Notes: a model not told the origin generated them from the sequence alone. A stretch of DNA of 55,559 bases from Chloroflexota bacterium (GCA_013152585.1 JAADGC010000197.1:1-55559), one strand, 5' to 3'; numbered from the stretch's first letter, positions 24,996 through 33,432 are shown. Numbers and translations are program-made.

Positions 24996-25020
24996 CAAAA
25001 AGACGTGAGCAGCACTCACG
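24996..25020 (-). terminator. rho-independent terminator after rplS
   Basis: On the minus strand CGTGAG (25015-25020), a five-base loop and CTCACG (25004-25009) are followed by a T-rich run. This is a classic intrinsic terminator 40 bases past the rplS stop. Confidence 0.75.
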
Positions 25021-25059
25021 CCTTCTGTCTGAGCTTTAGAGTCGGGAGACAAAGCCTGG

Positions 25060-25410
25060 CTAGCGGCGGCGTTGTTTCAGGCGGGCTCTCTTGCCGACGC
25101 GATCGCGCAGGAAGTAGAGCTTGGCGCGACGCACTTTGCTATGGCGCACCACTTCCACCTTTTCGACGCGGGGGGCATGAATCCGGAAGATACGCTCGAC
25201 GCCGACGCTGTGGGCGCCAATTTTGCGCACCGTGAAGCTGGCCGAAGGACCTTTACCATTCGTGGCAATGACGGTGCCCTGAAACACCTGCACACGTTCA
25301 TTTCTCCCTTCCACAATGCGGTTATGAACCTTGACGATATCGCCAATACCGATTTCGGGGGGATTTTCTTTGAGTTGTTGGGCTTCCAACGATTGCAGAA
25401 GATAGGACAT
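25060..25410 (-). CDS. rplS: 50S ribosomal protein L19
   Basis: A 116-residue L19 protein. Family signatures are IGDIVKVHNRIVEGRNERVQ near the start, FQGTVIA, and VERIFRIHAPRVEKVEVVR with the basic KVRRAKLYFLRDRVGK tail. It sits at the 30S-50S interface. I chose the ATG at 25410 because GAGG lies nine bases upstream; an in-frame ATG at 25425 has no ribosome site. It appears monocistronic, with its own promoter and terminator. trmD and rpsP, frequent neighbours elsewhere, are absent here. Confidence 0.97.
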   Translation of the reverse strand: MSYLLQSLEAQQLKENPPEIGIGDIVKVHNRIVEGRNERVQVFQGTVIATNGKGPSASFTVRKIGAHSVGVERIFRIHAPRVEKVEVVRHSKVRRAKLYFLRDRVGKRARLKQRRR

Positions 25411-25435
25411 GTTATTTTTCCTCATTCACACAACG

Positions 25436-25459
25436 AAGGCGCCTGGGCGCCTTGTTTTT
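25436..25459 (-). promoter_or_regulatory. hairpin in the rplS leader
   Basis: AAGGCGCC and GGCGCCTT form a perfect 8-bp stem with a two-base gap, within the predicted rplS leader just upstream of the ribosome site. It could be an L19 autoregulatory element. On the + strand the same sequence is followed by GTTTTT and would look like a terminator, but no + gene ends here. Confidence 0.4.
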
Positions 25460-25482
25460 AGGCTCGATTATTGCAATCAAGC

Positions 25483-25511
25483 ATTTTAGCATGACGCACA
25501 CAGAAGAGCAA
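25483..25511 (-). promoter_or_regulatory. rplS promoter
   Basis: On the minus strand TTGCTC (25506-25511), 17 bases, TAAAAT (25483-25488). The leader is about 65 bases and contains the hairpin at 25436-25459. Confidence 0.55.
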
Positions 25512-25527
25512 ATTCAAGTACGGGCAG

Positions 25528-25668
25528 GGGTGCGTCTCAGGAATTGGGGCGTCAGGTTGGAGGTGGCGCTGCGGCGCATCACGGATGCGCCGAGCGCTTC
25601 CTTTTTTCCTGTGTTGGCCGCATCCATGATGCGACCAACACACGCCACCAAAAACATGGGACGCACCC
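25528..25668. mobile_element. MITE-like element, family 2
   Basis: A 141-bp element with perfect 9-bp inverted ends GGGTGCGTC and GACGCACCC. It is flanked by a 9-bp direct repeat TACGGGCAG (25519-25527 and 25669-25677). Inside are two strong hairpins: CGGCGCATC-ACG-GATGCGCCG (about 25572-25592) and GTGTTGG-n-CGCAT/ATGCG-n-CCAACAC (about 25610-25641). There is no coding frame. It separates the rplS promoter from the PIG-L gene promoter. Confidence 0.75.
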
Positions 25669-25705
25669 TACGGGCAGGGATAGGAGCCAAGGAACCAAGC
25701 GGTTA

Positions 25706-25734
25706 TTGACAGCCACCGTTCAGACCGCTACAAT
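25706..25734 (+). promoter_or_regulatory. promoter of the PIG-L deacetylase gene
   Basis: TTGACA (25706-25711), exactly 17 bases, TACAAT (25729-25734). The leader would be about 42 bases and consists mostly of the hairpin at 25753-25780. Confidence 0.75.
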
Positions 25735-25752
25735 GACAGACGTCATCCCCCC

Positions 25753-25780
25753 AAAACCCTTGCCCTGCTGCGAGGGTTTT
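25753..25780 (+). promoter_or_regulatory. leader hairpin covering the ribosome-binding site of the PIG-L gene
   Basis: AAAACCCTTGC and GCGAGGGTTTT pair around a six-base loop, with a T run after the stem. The 3' arm contains GAGGG, the only Shine-Dalgarno candidate for the ATG at 25783. The structure could attenuate transcription or block translation initiation. No known riboswitch core is seen. Confidence 0.5.
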
Positions 25781-25782
25781 TC

Positions 25783-26538
25783 ATGCCCAAAAAGGCAGCT
25801 CGCAGGCAATCCATGAAGCACCCACTTCCTCCCGTCCCCGAAATAAAAACCGTTCTCGTTATCATGGCACATCCCGATGACGCCGAATTTTGCTGTGGCG
25901 GCACCGCCAAAATATTCAGCGCCCAAGGTGCCAGCGTCCATTACATTGTGCTCACCAATGGCGACAAAGGCAATCACAATCTCAGCATCACCGTGCCGCA
26001 ACTGGTGAAAACCCGCATGAGCGAACAGCGCGCGGCTGCCGCCATTCTGGGCGTTCGCGACGTTGTCTTCATGGGCGAAGAAGACGGCTTTCTCGAGCCC
26101 AGCCGAGAGTTGAGACGACGTCTTGTACGCCACATTCGCCGCCTGCGCCCCGATCTCGTCATTTGCCAATACCCCGAAATCCTCTTCCGCGGCGACAGCT
26201 ACATCAATCATCCCGACCATCGCAACGCCGGCCTGGCCACGCTAGAGGCCGTCTTTCCGGCCGCCGGCAATCCCATGTTCTTTCCCGATCTATTGGCCGA
26301 GGGCCTGGAACCCCACAACATCAAAGAGCTATGGATGTGCATGGCCCCCGAGCCCAACCATCGCCTCGACATCACAGCTTATTTCGAGATCAAAATCCAG
26401 GCTTTGCGGCAACACGCCAGCCAATTCGATGATCTCGATGCCATGGAAGGCTGGGTGCGAGAACGCTGGGCGGAAGAAGACGAGCAGGGAAAGCAACGCT
26501 TTTTCGAAGCTTTCAAGCGCATGCACTTTGCTAAGTAA
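25783..26538 (+). CDS. PIG-L/LmbE-family N-acetylglucosaminide deacetylase-like protein
   Basis: A 251-residue zinc-dependent deacetylase-fold protein. The metal-binding AHPDDAEFCCGG spans residues 29-40, and the second His motif INHPDHRNAG lies near residue 145. Relatives remove acetyl groups from GlcNAc conjugates such as mycothiol, bacillithiol or GPI precursors. The substrate here is unknown, since no thiol pathway gene is adjacent. The start is taken at 25783 after GAGGG; an ATG at 25813 is possible and would leave the domain intact. It has its own promoter and a leader hairpin. A family-4 repeat begins five bases after the stop. Confidence 0.88.
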   Translation: MPKKAARRQSMKHPLPPVPEIKTVLVIMAHPDDAEFCCGGTAKIFSAQGASVHYIVLTNGDKGNHNLSITVPQLVKTRMSEQRAAAAILGVRDVVFMGEEDGFLEPSRELRRRLVRHIRRLRPDLVICQYPEILFRGDSYINHPDHRNAGLATLEAVFPAAGNPMFFPDLLAEGLEPHNIKELWMCMAPEPNHRLDITAYFEIKIQALRQHASQFDDLDAMEGWVRERWAEEDEQGKQRFFEAFKRMHFAK

Positions 26539-26542
26539 ACGT

Positions 26543-26675
26543 CCATCGATGGCCTTTCGTTTTGCTCTCGCTGACTGAAGTCAGGCTCTTCAGGCCTGCG
26601 GCCAGGAGTCGGCCTTCGCCGACTCTCCATGTGGTGAAGATCGGGCGGCGATGGCCGTTTCCCGGCGCCAAAGAG
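26543..26675 (+). repeat. interspersed repeat family 4, copy 1
   Basis: The first 63 bases (26543-26605), beginning CCATCGATGG, are identical to 29952-30014 apart from one base. They contain CTGACT-GA-AGTCAG. Directly after comes the hairpin GAGTCGGC-CTTC-GCCGACTC, whose stem also occurs in copy 2 with a different loop. It starts five bases after the PIG-L stop codon. Confidence 0.7.
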
Positions 26676-27060
26676 CCCCAGCCTGCCCTCGATCGCTGTG
26701 AAGGGTTCCCTCGGCCAGCGTCAGCCCAAAAAAGGAATGGTATTCCTGGACGCTACCTAAGTAGTATATGAGGACTAAGGTATGCACCGGTTCCCCCAAG
26801 CTGGCATAGCCAGAACCAAGCACTCTCTCGCAAAGCATGGCCTGAGCATGGCCGAAGGGGCGCCAAGAACGCAACTGTAAAGCGCCTAACGCCGACCGCC
26901 TGGCCATGAATCCGGCTTGACGGGCATCGCCTTCTGCCAAGCCCCGTTCACGGGGCGCGGTTTTGGTGCCCAACGGTTCATCGCCGGGCGTTCCGCCCCA
27001 CACAACCAGTCCCTTAATGACGCCCTCGCGACCTGGAGCCAAACATCCAGAACAGAGGCA

Positions 27061-27089
27061 TTTTGCTTCTGCGGCGAACGTGGTACAAT
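27061..27089 (+). promoter_or_regulatory. promoter candidate for the MoxR-DUF58 operon
   Basis: TGGTACAAT gives an extended -10 (TACAAT at 27084-27089), with TTTTGC 17 bases upstream (27061-27066). The leader is about 25 bases and includes CGGAG before the ATG at 27121. The same TGGTA(C/T)AAT form occurs upstream of nth and ftsK. Confidence 0.5.
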
Positions 27090-27120
27090 TTTACTGTCCC
27101 CATCGCTCATCGGAGTTCTC

Positions 27121-28080
27121 ATGACCGACCCCCATCCTGTACCGAAATTGGTAGAAAACATTGTCGATAACGTCGAGCGCGTCATTATGGGCAAGCGCAA
27201 TGCCATCGAACAAACCTTGCTGGCCCTGTTGTGCGAAGGCCATTTGCTGATCGAAGATGTGCCTGGCTTGGGCAAAACCATGTTGGCCCGCGCCATCGCC
27301 CGTTCCATTGGCTGCCAGTTCAGCCGCATCCAATTCACGCCCGACATGCTGCCCAGCGATGTCACGGGAGTATCGGTCTACAATCAAAAAAGTCAGGAAT
27401 TCGAATTTCGGCCGGGTCCTATCTTTGCCCAGATCGTCCTGGCCGACGAAATCAACCGCGCCACACCCAAAACCCAGGCCGCCCTGCTTGAGGCCATGGA
27501 AGAACGACAAGTCACGGTGGATGGCGTCACCTATGCCCTGGCCCGGCCCTTTCTGGTTCTGGCCACCCAAAACCCCATCGAATACGAAGGCACCTTTCCG
27601 CTGCCCGAAGCCCAAATCGACCGCTTCATCATGCGCATTCACCTGGGCTACCCCGAGCGTCAGCACGAAATCGCCATGCTCGACTCGCAGGCCGACCATC
27701 ATCCCATTGCCGACATCCGGCAAGTCACAACTGAAGCCGAACTGCGCGCGGCCCAGGAAGCCGTGAAAACCGTTTACGTCGACGAACAAATCAAACAATA
27801 CATCATCGCCATCACTTCCGCCACCCGGCATCACGACGATGTTTATCTCGGCGCCAGCCCGCGCGGCTCCCTGGCCCTGTTCAAAACGGCACGCGCCTAC
27901 GCTGCGGTCCAGGGCCGCGACTACGTCTTGCCCGATGATGTCAAAGCCCTGGCAGCGGCTACCCTGGCCCATCGTCTGATCATCAGCCCTTCCGCCCGCA
28001 TCAAAAACGTCGATCCCATCACCGTCGTCCAGGAAACCCTCAACGCCATCGCCGTACCCGGCGCTCGGGTTTCCCCATGA
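27121..28080 (+). CDS. MoxR-family AAA+ ATPase
   Basis: A 319-residue AAA+ protein. Walker A is in [14 protein letters not shown] (residues 45-58), Walker B in [15 protein letters not shown], sensor 1 in [20 protein letters not shown], and a C-terminal lid carries [16 protein letters not shown]. MoxR ATPases act as chaperones that mature or activate partner proteins, usually encoded next door as DUF58 or VWA proteins, exactly as here. I chose the ATG at 27121 because it has CGGAG upstream and fits the family N-terminus; an upstream in-frame extension codes for unrelated residues. The next gene begins 32 bases downstream. Confidence 0.93.
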   Translation: MTDPHPVPKLVENIVDNVERVIMGKRNAIEQTLLALLCEGHLLIEDVPGLGKTMLARAIARSIGCQFSRIQFTPDMLPSDVTGVSVYNQKSQEFEFRPGPIFAQIVLADEINRATPKTQAALLEAMEERQVTVDGVTYALARPFLVLATQNPIEYEGTFPLPEAQIDRFIMRIHLGYPERQHEIAMLDSQADHHPIADIRQVTTEAELRAAQEAVKTVYVDEQIKQYIIAITSATRHHDDVYLGASPRGSLALFKTARAYAAVQGRDYVLPDDVKALAAATLAHRLIISPSARIKNVDPITVVQETLNAIAVPGARVSP

Positions 28081-28112
28081 TGGTTTACCGCTCCTTCTGC
28101 TCCTGAGACATT

Positions 28113-29387
28113 GTGCGCCGCCCTGCCTGGATCGCGATCCTACTTTGGTTTCTGAGCCTGCTTGCCGCTCTGAACACCGGCCGAGAGCTCCTTTACAACA
28201 CCTTCTACATGTTCACCGTTCTCCTGGTGGGTTCCTGGCTTTGGGCATGGTCCAATATCAACGGGATCAGCCTGGGGCGACTGACTCGGGGACGGCGCAG
28301 CCAGGTGGGCAAAATAGCCGAAGAGCAGTTCGAGGTGCGCAATTGCAGCCGCCTCCCCAAGCTCTGGCTGGAGATTCGCGATCACTCCACGCTGCCAGGA
28401 CACTACCCATCCCGCGTGGTGAGTTCATTGGGCGGGCACAAACGCCATTTGTGGATAAGCCGCACGTCCTGCTACCGTCGCGGCGAGTACCGGCTGGGCC
28501 CCATCACCTTGCGCAGCGGGGATCCCCTGGGCATCTTCGAACTCACCCGAGCCATCCCCCAAACCCGCACCATCATCATCTATCCCGCCACGGTTGACGT
28601 CCACCAATTTCAACTCCCCGCGGGCCAGATGCCCGGCGGTGAAGCCACGCGCCGTCGTACCCACTATCTCAGCACCCACGTCTCCACCATCCGCGACTAC
28701 GTTCCCGGCGACAGTTTCAATCGCATTCATTGGCGTTCCACCGCTCGCACGGGCCAGCTCATGGTCAAAGAATTCGAGCTGGACCCCACCAGTGATCTGT
28801 GGCTGATCCTCGATCTCGACGCCAGCACTCATCGCTCGCAGCCATGGACGGTCCCCAACGAAAGCGACCGCCCTGCGGTTCTTTGGCGCCAAGCCAGCCC
28901 TCGCCTCGAACTCATCCCTGCCACCATCGAATATGCGGTCACAGCCGCGGCATCCATCGCCCAACGCTACAGTGCCGAACAACGGGCAGTGGGGCTGATC
29001 ACCCACAGCCTGCACCGCACGATCATCCAATGTGATCGCGGCCAGCGCCAACTGAACAAGATTCTGGAACTGCTGGCCGTTTTGGAACCCACCCCCACCC
29101 TCGCCTTTGACCGCTTGCTCATGGCCGAAGGCCACATCCTCGACCGTTCCAGCACCATCATCGCCATCACTCCCTCCACCGATCCCACCTGGATTGCGGC
29201 CCTGCGTGAACTCAACCGTCGCGGCATCCAAAGCACCGTCATCCACATTGCTGCCGACAGCTTTGCTCCCGCACCCCAACATCAAAAAACCATCAACGAA
29301 CTCTGGGCCAGCAACATCCCCGTCTACAGCATCCGCCGCGGCGACGACATCAGCGCCGCCCTCTCCGCCTACGCCCGTCCCACCTGA
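28113..29387 (+). CDS. DUF58-family membrane protein (MoxR partner)
   Basis: A 424-residue protein with two N-terminal transmembrane segments (residues about 5-20 and 28-46) and a large soluble part. The DUF58 signature is IRDYVPGDSFNRIHWRSTAR, followed by LMVKEFE. A VWA-like DLWLILDLDAS stretch lies near residue 230. The pairing with MoxR is typical and suggests a membrane-anchored substrate or adaptor of the ATPase. The start is GTG at 28113 without a strong Shine-Dalgarno, and no better in-frame start was seen. The transglutaminase gene that often follows is missing. Confidence 0.88.
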   Translation: MRRPAWIAILLWFLSLLAALNTGRELLYNTFYMFTVLLVGSWLWAWSNINGISLGRLTRGRRSQVGKIAEEQFEVRNCSRLPKLWLEIRDHSTLPGHYPSRVVSSLGGHKRHLWISRTSCYRRGEYRLGPITLRSGDPLGIFELTRAIPQTRTIIIYPATVDVHQFQLPAGQMPGGEATRRRTHYLSTHVSTIRDYVPGDSFNRIHWRSTARTGQLMVKEFELDPTSDLWLILDLDASTHRSQPWTVPNESDRPAVLWRQASPRLELIPATIEYAVTAAASIAQRYSAEQRAVGLITHSLHRTIIQCDRGQRQLNKILELLAVLEPTPTLAFDRLLMAEGHILDRSSTIIAITPSTDPTWIAALRELNRRGIQSTVIHIAADSFAPAPQHQKTINELWASNIPVYSIRRGDDISAALSAYARPT

Positions 29388-29409
29388 TCCACTCCCCCCC
29401 TTGCTACCT

Positions 29410-29943
29410 GTGTTATACATCCACCGCCCCACACTGCACGATCTCAACGAATGCGCCCGCCTCGATGCCAGTTATATCACCCAACGCGTATGGCAAATGA
29501 CCATGCAGGCCAATGCCATTGACATGCAAGTGAGCTTTCACCTGGTCAATTTGCCGCGGCAAATGGAAATTAACGCCACCCTCGCCGATGACAACCTCCT
29601 GCAGTTCTGGCAGCGGGGCGATTGCTTGCTCTCGGCTCGTAAAAACAACGACATCGTGGGCTACCTGCACATGATCCCTGACATAGCCATCAGCGCAGGA
29701 AGCATTTATCGCCATGTCGTGGCGCCTGACTACCGGCGGCAGGGCATCGGAACCAAGCTGCTCGATTATGCCCTGCGCTGGGGCCAGGAGCGTCATTTGC
29801 GCAGCTTGTTAGTGACATTGCACACCAAAAATCACCCGGCAATCGAATTCTATCGGGCCCAGGGATTCAGCTTTTGCGGATTTTCCGAACAAACTTACAA
29901 CAATCAACAAATCAAGCTTCACTTCACCCGTAGCACGCGCTGA
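29410..29943 (+). CDS. GNAT-family N-acetyltransferase
   Basis: A 177-residue GCN5-related acetyltransferase. The acetyl-CoA loop is visible as RHVVAPDYRRQGIGTKLLDYAL (motif A, about residues 99-120), followed by HTKNHPAIEFYRAQGF (motif B region). The substrate is unknown. The start is uncertain: GTG at 29410 places the fold's first strand (YIHRPTL) correctly, while TTG at 29401 and ATG at 29496 are alternatives. It lies 22 bases after the DUF58 gene and is probably co-transcribed. A family-4 repeat follows the stop. Confidence 0.82.
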   Translation: MLYIHRPTLHDLNECARLDASYITQRVWQMTMQANAIDMQVSFHLVNLPRQMEINATLADDNLLQFWQRGDCLLSARKNNDIVGYLHMIPDIAISAGSIYRHVVAPDYRRQGIGTKLLDYALRWGQERHLRSLLVTLHTKNHPAIEFYRAQGFSFCGFSEQTYNNQQIKLHFTRSTR

Positions 29944-29951
29944 GTGCACGG

Positions 29952-30090
29952 CCATCGATGACCTTTCGTTTTGCTCTCGCTGACTGAAGTCAGGCTCTTC
30001 AGGCCTGCGGCCAGAGGATGGCCTTTGCCGTCCCCTCTTCGCCACACGCAGAGTCGGCGCCGGCCGACTCCTGGCGCCAAGACCTCGCAA
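29952..30090 (+). repeat. interspersed repeat family 4, copy 2
   Basis: 63 bases (29952-30014) match 26543-26605 with one mismatch. Two hairpins follow: GAGGATGGC-CTTT-GCCGTCCCCTC and GAGTCGGC-GCCG-GCCGACTC. The second has the same stem as copy 1. Orientation is the same as copy 1, and it starts nine bases after the GNAT stop. Confidence 0.7.
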
Positions 30091-30145
30091 GGACTTCGCT
30101 GACGCCTGAGCACTTGTCCTTGATCACTCTCCTCCGAACCGACCC

Positions 30146-32050
30146 ATGCCCCTGCAAAACCCACCCCTCGAACAAGCCCTCAGTGCCTGGCTGCAAGCCT
30201 TAGAACACAGCGGTGCCCTGCGCCGCATGCCCGCCGAAACCATCCCCCTGGCCGAAGCCAATGGCCGTATCACCGCGGTCTCGGTTTGGGCACGCATATC
30301 GGTGCCGCAGCAGCATAGTGCGGCGATGGATGGTTACGCGCTGCGCGCTGCCGAGACTGCAACCGCATCGGCCGAGCAGCCAGTGCATTTGCGCATCGGC
30401 CGGCAGGCCATGCCTGTGACCACCGACGAGCCAATCCCGCAGGGCTACAACGCCCTTATCCCCCGCGAACACGCCCTTCTCAACGCAGACGCCACGGCAC
30501 TCCTCATTCAGGAACGCGTGCGGCGCTGGCAGCATATTCGCACCATCGGCGAAGACATCGTCAACACGCAGTTGATACTGCCGGCCAACCATCAACTGCG
30601 CCCGGCCGATCTCGGCGCCATTGCCCGCAGCGGGCATCGGCATGTGCGCGTCTACCGGCGTCCCCGCATCGCCATACTCCCGGCTGATTCTGCTCCCGAA
30701 ACGACAAACGGCAGCGTATCCCCCAGCGACACCGCCGAAACCAACGCGCTCGTTGTGGGCGCCATGGCCGAAAGCTGGGGCGCAGTCAGCAATCGTTTGT
30801 CTGTTGTCGGTGATGATATGAGCAGCCTCGAACAGGCATTTACCGCCGCCCTGCAGGATCACGATCTCGTGGTCATCAATGCTGGCTCCGCGGCTGCCAC
30901 AGCCGTGCTCATCGCCCAACGGGGCGAGGTCATTGTCGACGGCATTGCCCTGCGCCCCGGACACACGACCATCCTCGGTCATGCCCTGGGCAAACCCGTA
31001 CTGGGCATAACCCGTTACCCCGTCGGCGCCATGCTCACTTTTGATCGCCTGGTGCGACCTCTGATCCAAACCTGGTTGGGCCAGGATCAGGCCCATCGCC
31101 CGCATGTGCAGGCCACCCTGACGCATTCCCTCCCCACCCCTCCCGACTACGATGAGCTAATCCGCGTCACTTTGGGCCATGTGGGCCGGCGCATGGTGGC
31201 CACGCCTGTTACACGCGGTGCCGGCGCCACTATGTCGATGGTGCAGGCCGACGGCATCATCCACCTGCCGCGCGGGGCTCAGCCACTGCCGGCGGGGGAC
31301 ACCCTGGAGGTCGAGTTATTGCGTCCCGCCCACATCATCGAACAAAGCATCATCCACCTGGGCAGCCACGATCTTACCATCGATCTGCTGGCGGATCTCT
31401 TGCGCCGTAGCCAACCCAGCCGTTTTCTGCGTTCCAGCCACGTGGGCTCATTGGCTGGCCTGCTGGCCCTGGGCCGCGGCGAGGCACACATCGCCAGCGC
31501 CCATCTCCTGGACCCGGCAACCGGTATCTACAACCTCAGCACTCTGCGCCAACATCTGTCCCATATGCCAATCATTGTGTTGCATTTTGTCGAGCGCACA
31601 CAAGGGCTGATGGTGCTGCCTGGAAATCCCAAAGGCATCCGCACTCTGCACGATCTCATGCGGCCGGATGTCAGCTTTGTCAATCGTCAGGCCGGCTCGG
31701 GCACCCGCGTGCTCCTTGACTACCAGTTGCAACAGCAAGGCATCAGCGCCGACGCCATTCAGGGCTACGAACGTACTGAAGCCACCCATCTGGCCGTGGC
31801 CGCGGCGGTGAAAAGTAGCGCCGCCGATTGCGCCCTGGGCATCTTAGCGGCGGCACGCTCCTTGCATCTTGATTTCCTGCCCCTGTTCCAGGAAAGTTAT
31901 CAACTGATCATTCCCCAGGCCTTTTACCACAGCGAACTACTGGCGCCCTTGCTCGACATCATTCGTAGCCCGCGTTTTGCCCAAACCGTGGCGGCCCTGG
32001 GCGGCTATGATGTCTCCCGTATGGGCGAAGATGCCGCCACCCTGCCCTGA
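30146..32050 (+). CDS. moeA: MoeA-like molybdopterin molybdenumtransferase fused to a PBP-like (COG1910) domain
   Basis: A 634-residue fusion. Residues about 5-405 follow MoeA: AAMDGYALRA near 60, a central domain with VINAGSAAATA, GRPVLGITRYP-like ALGKPVLGITRYPVGAM, and a C-terminal beta domain. In the central domain the usual GGxSxGxxD motif is degraded to NAGSAAATA, so insertase activity is uncertain. Residues about 410-634 resemble the periplasmic-binding-protein-like/LysR-substrate-type domain often fused to MoeA in archaea and some bacteria (GSAGT-like QAGSGTRVLLDY near 510). A role in molybdenum or tungsten cofactor formation or sensing is inferred. No other Mo genes are nearby. A cupin gene follows 26 bases later. 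Confidence 0.85.
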   Translation: MPLQNPPLEQALSAWLQALEHSGALRRMPAETIPLAEANGRITAVSVWARISVPQQHSAAMDGYALRAAETATASAEQPVHLRIGRQAMPVTTDEPIPQGYNALIPREHALLNADATALLIQERVRRWQHIRTIGEDIVNTQLILPANHQLRPADLGAIARSGHRHVRVYRRPRIAILPADSAPETTNGSVSPSDTAETNALVVGAMAESWGAVSNRLSVVGDDMSSLEQAFTAALQDHDLVVINAGSAAATAVLIAQRGEVIVDGIALRPGHTTILGHALGKPVLGITRYPVGAMLTFDRLVRPLIQTWLGQDQAHRPHVQATLTHSLPTPPDYDELIRVTLGHVGRRMVATPVTRGAGATMSMVQADGIIHLPRGAQPLPAGDTLEVELLRPAHIIEQSIIHLGSHDLTIDLLADLLRRSQPSRFLRSSHVGSLAGLLALGRGEAHIASAHLLDPATGIYNLSTLRQHLSHMPIIVLHFVERTQGLMVLPGNPKGIRTLHDLMRPDVSFVNRQAGSGTRVLLDYQLQQQGISADAIQGYERTEATHLAVAAAVKSSAADCALGILAAARSLHLDFLPLFQESYQLIIPQAFYHSELLAPLLDIIRSPRFAQTVAALGGYDVSRMGEDAATLP

Positions 32051-32076
32051 CGCCCCCCTACAAAGGATAAAGGTTC

Positions 32077-32388
32077 ATGTCACACCAATTTATACGCTGG
32101 CTATACGGCGATGATGTCAGCGAAGACGAATTACGTATGCAGTTGCGCGGAGAGGGCCTGCACCCCTACACGTGGGCCAATGGCCCCAACTTCAGCTATT
32201 CGCCCCACACACATTCCTACACCAAAGTGCTGTACGTGGTGCGGGGTTCGATCACATTCCACCTGCCCGAAAGCGGTGAAACACTTGTCATGGGTCCCGG
32301 AGATCGGCTGGAGCTGGGCCCGCGCACCCTGCACGCAGCCACGGCCGGCCCCGAGGGGGTATTCTGCCTGGAAGCAGCTAAACACTGA
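32077..32388 (+). CDS. small cupin-domain protein
   Basis: A 103-residue single-cupin protein. Cupin motif 1 is PHTHSYTKVLYVVRGSITFHL, and motif 2 is the MGPGDRLELGPRTLHAA stretch, with His residues suited to binding one metal ion. Such small cupins range from enzymes to sensors, so no function is assigned. The ATG has AAGGATAAAGG directly upstream. It probably shares a transcript with the MoeA-like gene. A strong hairpin overlaps and follows the stop. Confidence 0.82.
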   Translation: MSHQFIRWLYGDDVSEDELRMQLRGEGLHPYTWANGPNFSYSPHTHSYTKVLYVVRGSITFHLPESGETLVMGPGDRLELGPRTLHAATAGPEGVFCLEAAKH

Positions 32389-32422
32389 ACATCCGGCGCC
32401 CAGAGTCAGGCGCCGGATGTTC
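32387..32422. terminator. bidirectional terminator-like hairpin
   Basis: GAACATCCGGCGCC (32387-32400) and GGCGCCGGATGTTC (32409-32422) form a perfect 14-bp stem with an eight-base loop. It lies between the convergent cupin and etfA genes. T runs are weak on both sides, so it may act as a transcript-end stabiliser. Confidence 0.6.
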
Positions 32423-32453
32423 GAAAATGGCAGGGGTGAGAGGCTTGGGGGAA

Positions 32454-33422
32454 TCAGGCTTTGTGTAGCTTGCTTTGGGCGGCGCTGTTCATGGCGGGCA
32501 CGACTTCGAACAAGTCGCCGACAATGCCATAGTTGGCTACGCTGAAGATGGGAGCCTCGCTATCTTTGTTGATGACCACGATGAGCTTGCTGGCGCCCAT
32601 GCCGGCCAGATGCTGCACGGCCCCACTGATGCCGCAGGCAATGTACAGGTCGGGGCGCACGACTTTGCCGGTCTGGCCCACCTGATGCTTGTATTCGATG
32701 TAACCGGCATCGACGGCGGCGCGGGAGGCGCCCACGGCAGCTCTCAGGGTATCGGCCAGTTCACCGATGATCTTGAAGCCCAGTTCGGGGTCTTTGGCCA
32801 CACCGCGGCCCCCCGAAACAATGATGTTGGCGTCCGTGAGACTGATCTCGCCGGTTTGGGCATGTTCCACCGCGAGCACCTGCACCCTGCTTTCGGCGGC
32901 GGTGGGCGACATGGTGACGACTTCGGCGCTGGCGCCGGTATCGGCGGCGGCGGTGGCGGCGCGGGGACGGAGGGTGGCGATTTGGGGATGGCTGCTGGTT
33001 TTGGCATCGGCCAGGATGTTGCCGGAATAGATGGGCCGGGTGCCCACCAGTGTATCATCATCCAGCCGCAAATCAAGGCAGTCGGCGACAAAACCGGCAT
33101 TGAGATCGGCGCCCACTGCGGCCGCCAGATCGCGGCCATTGCCGGTGTGGATCGCCAGGAAAGCGTCGGCGTCGCTGGCAGCCAAAACGGCCTTGACATC
33201 GGCCGTGTAAAGGTCGAGATCAAATGTGGCCCGGCTGGCATCGTCTATGACGTAAACGGTGCGGGCGCCGCGGGCGCCTGCCTGGGCGCTAACATCGCCG
33301 ACGTTCTGACCAATAACCACTGCCGATACATCATCGCTCAGGGACAGGGCTTTGCCCAGGGCTTCCCAACTGCTGGTGTGTACAGCACCGTTATCTGTTT
33401 CGATAAAAACAAGGATTTTCAT
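32454..33422 (-). CDS. etfA: electron transfer flavoprotein subunit alpha
   Basis: A 322-residue ETF alpha. It binds FAD through the C-terminal domain with [45 protein letters not shown] and [14 protein letters not shown]. With EtfB it carries electrons from acyl-CoA dehydrogenases to the respiratory chain. The ATG at 33422 is chosen for AGGAG upstream; it starts ten bases after the etfB stop. Relatives with extra FAD for bifurcation cannot be excluded, but no bifurcation partner is adjacent. The acyl-CoA dehydrogenase gene lies upstream in the same direction. Confidence 0.94.
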   Translation of the reverse strand: MKILVFIETDNGAVHTSSWEALGKALSLSDDVSAVVIGQNVGDVSAQAGARGARTVYVIDDASRATFDLDLYTADVKAVLAASDADAFLAIHTGNGRDLAAAVGADLNAGFVADCLDLRLDDDTLVGTRPIYSGNILADAKTSSHPQIATLRPRAATAAADTGASAEVVTMSPTAAESRVQVLAVEHAQTGEISLTDANIIVSGGRGVAKDPELGFKIIGELADTLRAAVGASRAAVDAGYIEYKHQVGQTGKVVRPDLYIACGISGAVQHLAGMGASKLIVVINKDSEAPIFSVANYGIVGDLFEVVPAMNSAAQSKLHKA

Positions 33423-33432
33423 GGGGCTTCTC

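Larger units (their letters stand above)
26539..27120. other. gene-poor intergenic region
   Basis: 582 bases without a credible gene. The first 135 hold the direct repeat described separately. The middle contains short inverted repeats, for example GGAAT-GGT-ATTCC near 26739, but no recognisable RNA family or tRNA. The MoxR promoter candidate lies at 27061-27089. Confidence 0.5.

Noticed and set aside
25436..25459. Terminator on the + strand
   Set aside because: No + strand gene ends upstream; position fits the rplS leader better.
26917..27120. In-frame 68-residue extension of MoxR
   Set aside because: It spans the promoter candidate and has no family similarity; the MTDPHPVPK start has a ribosome site.
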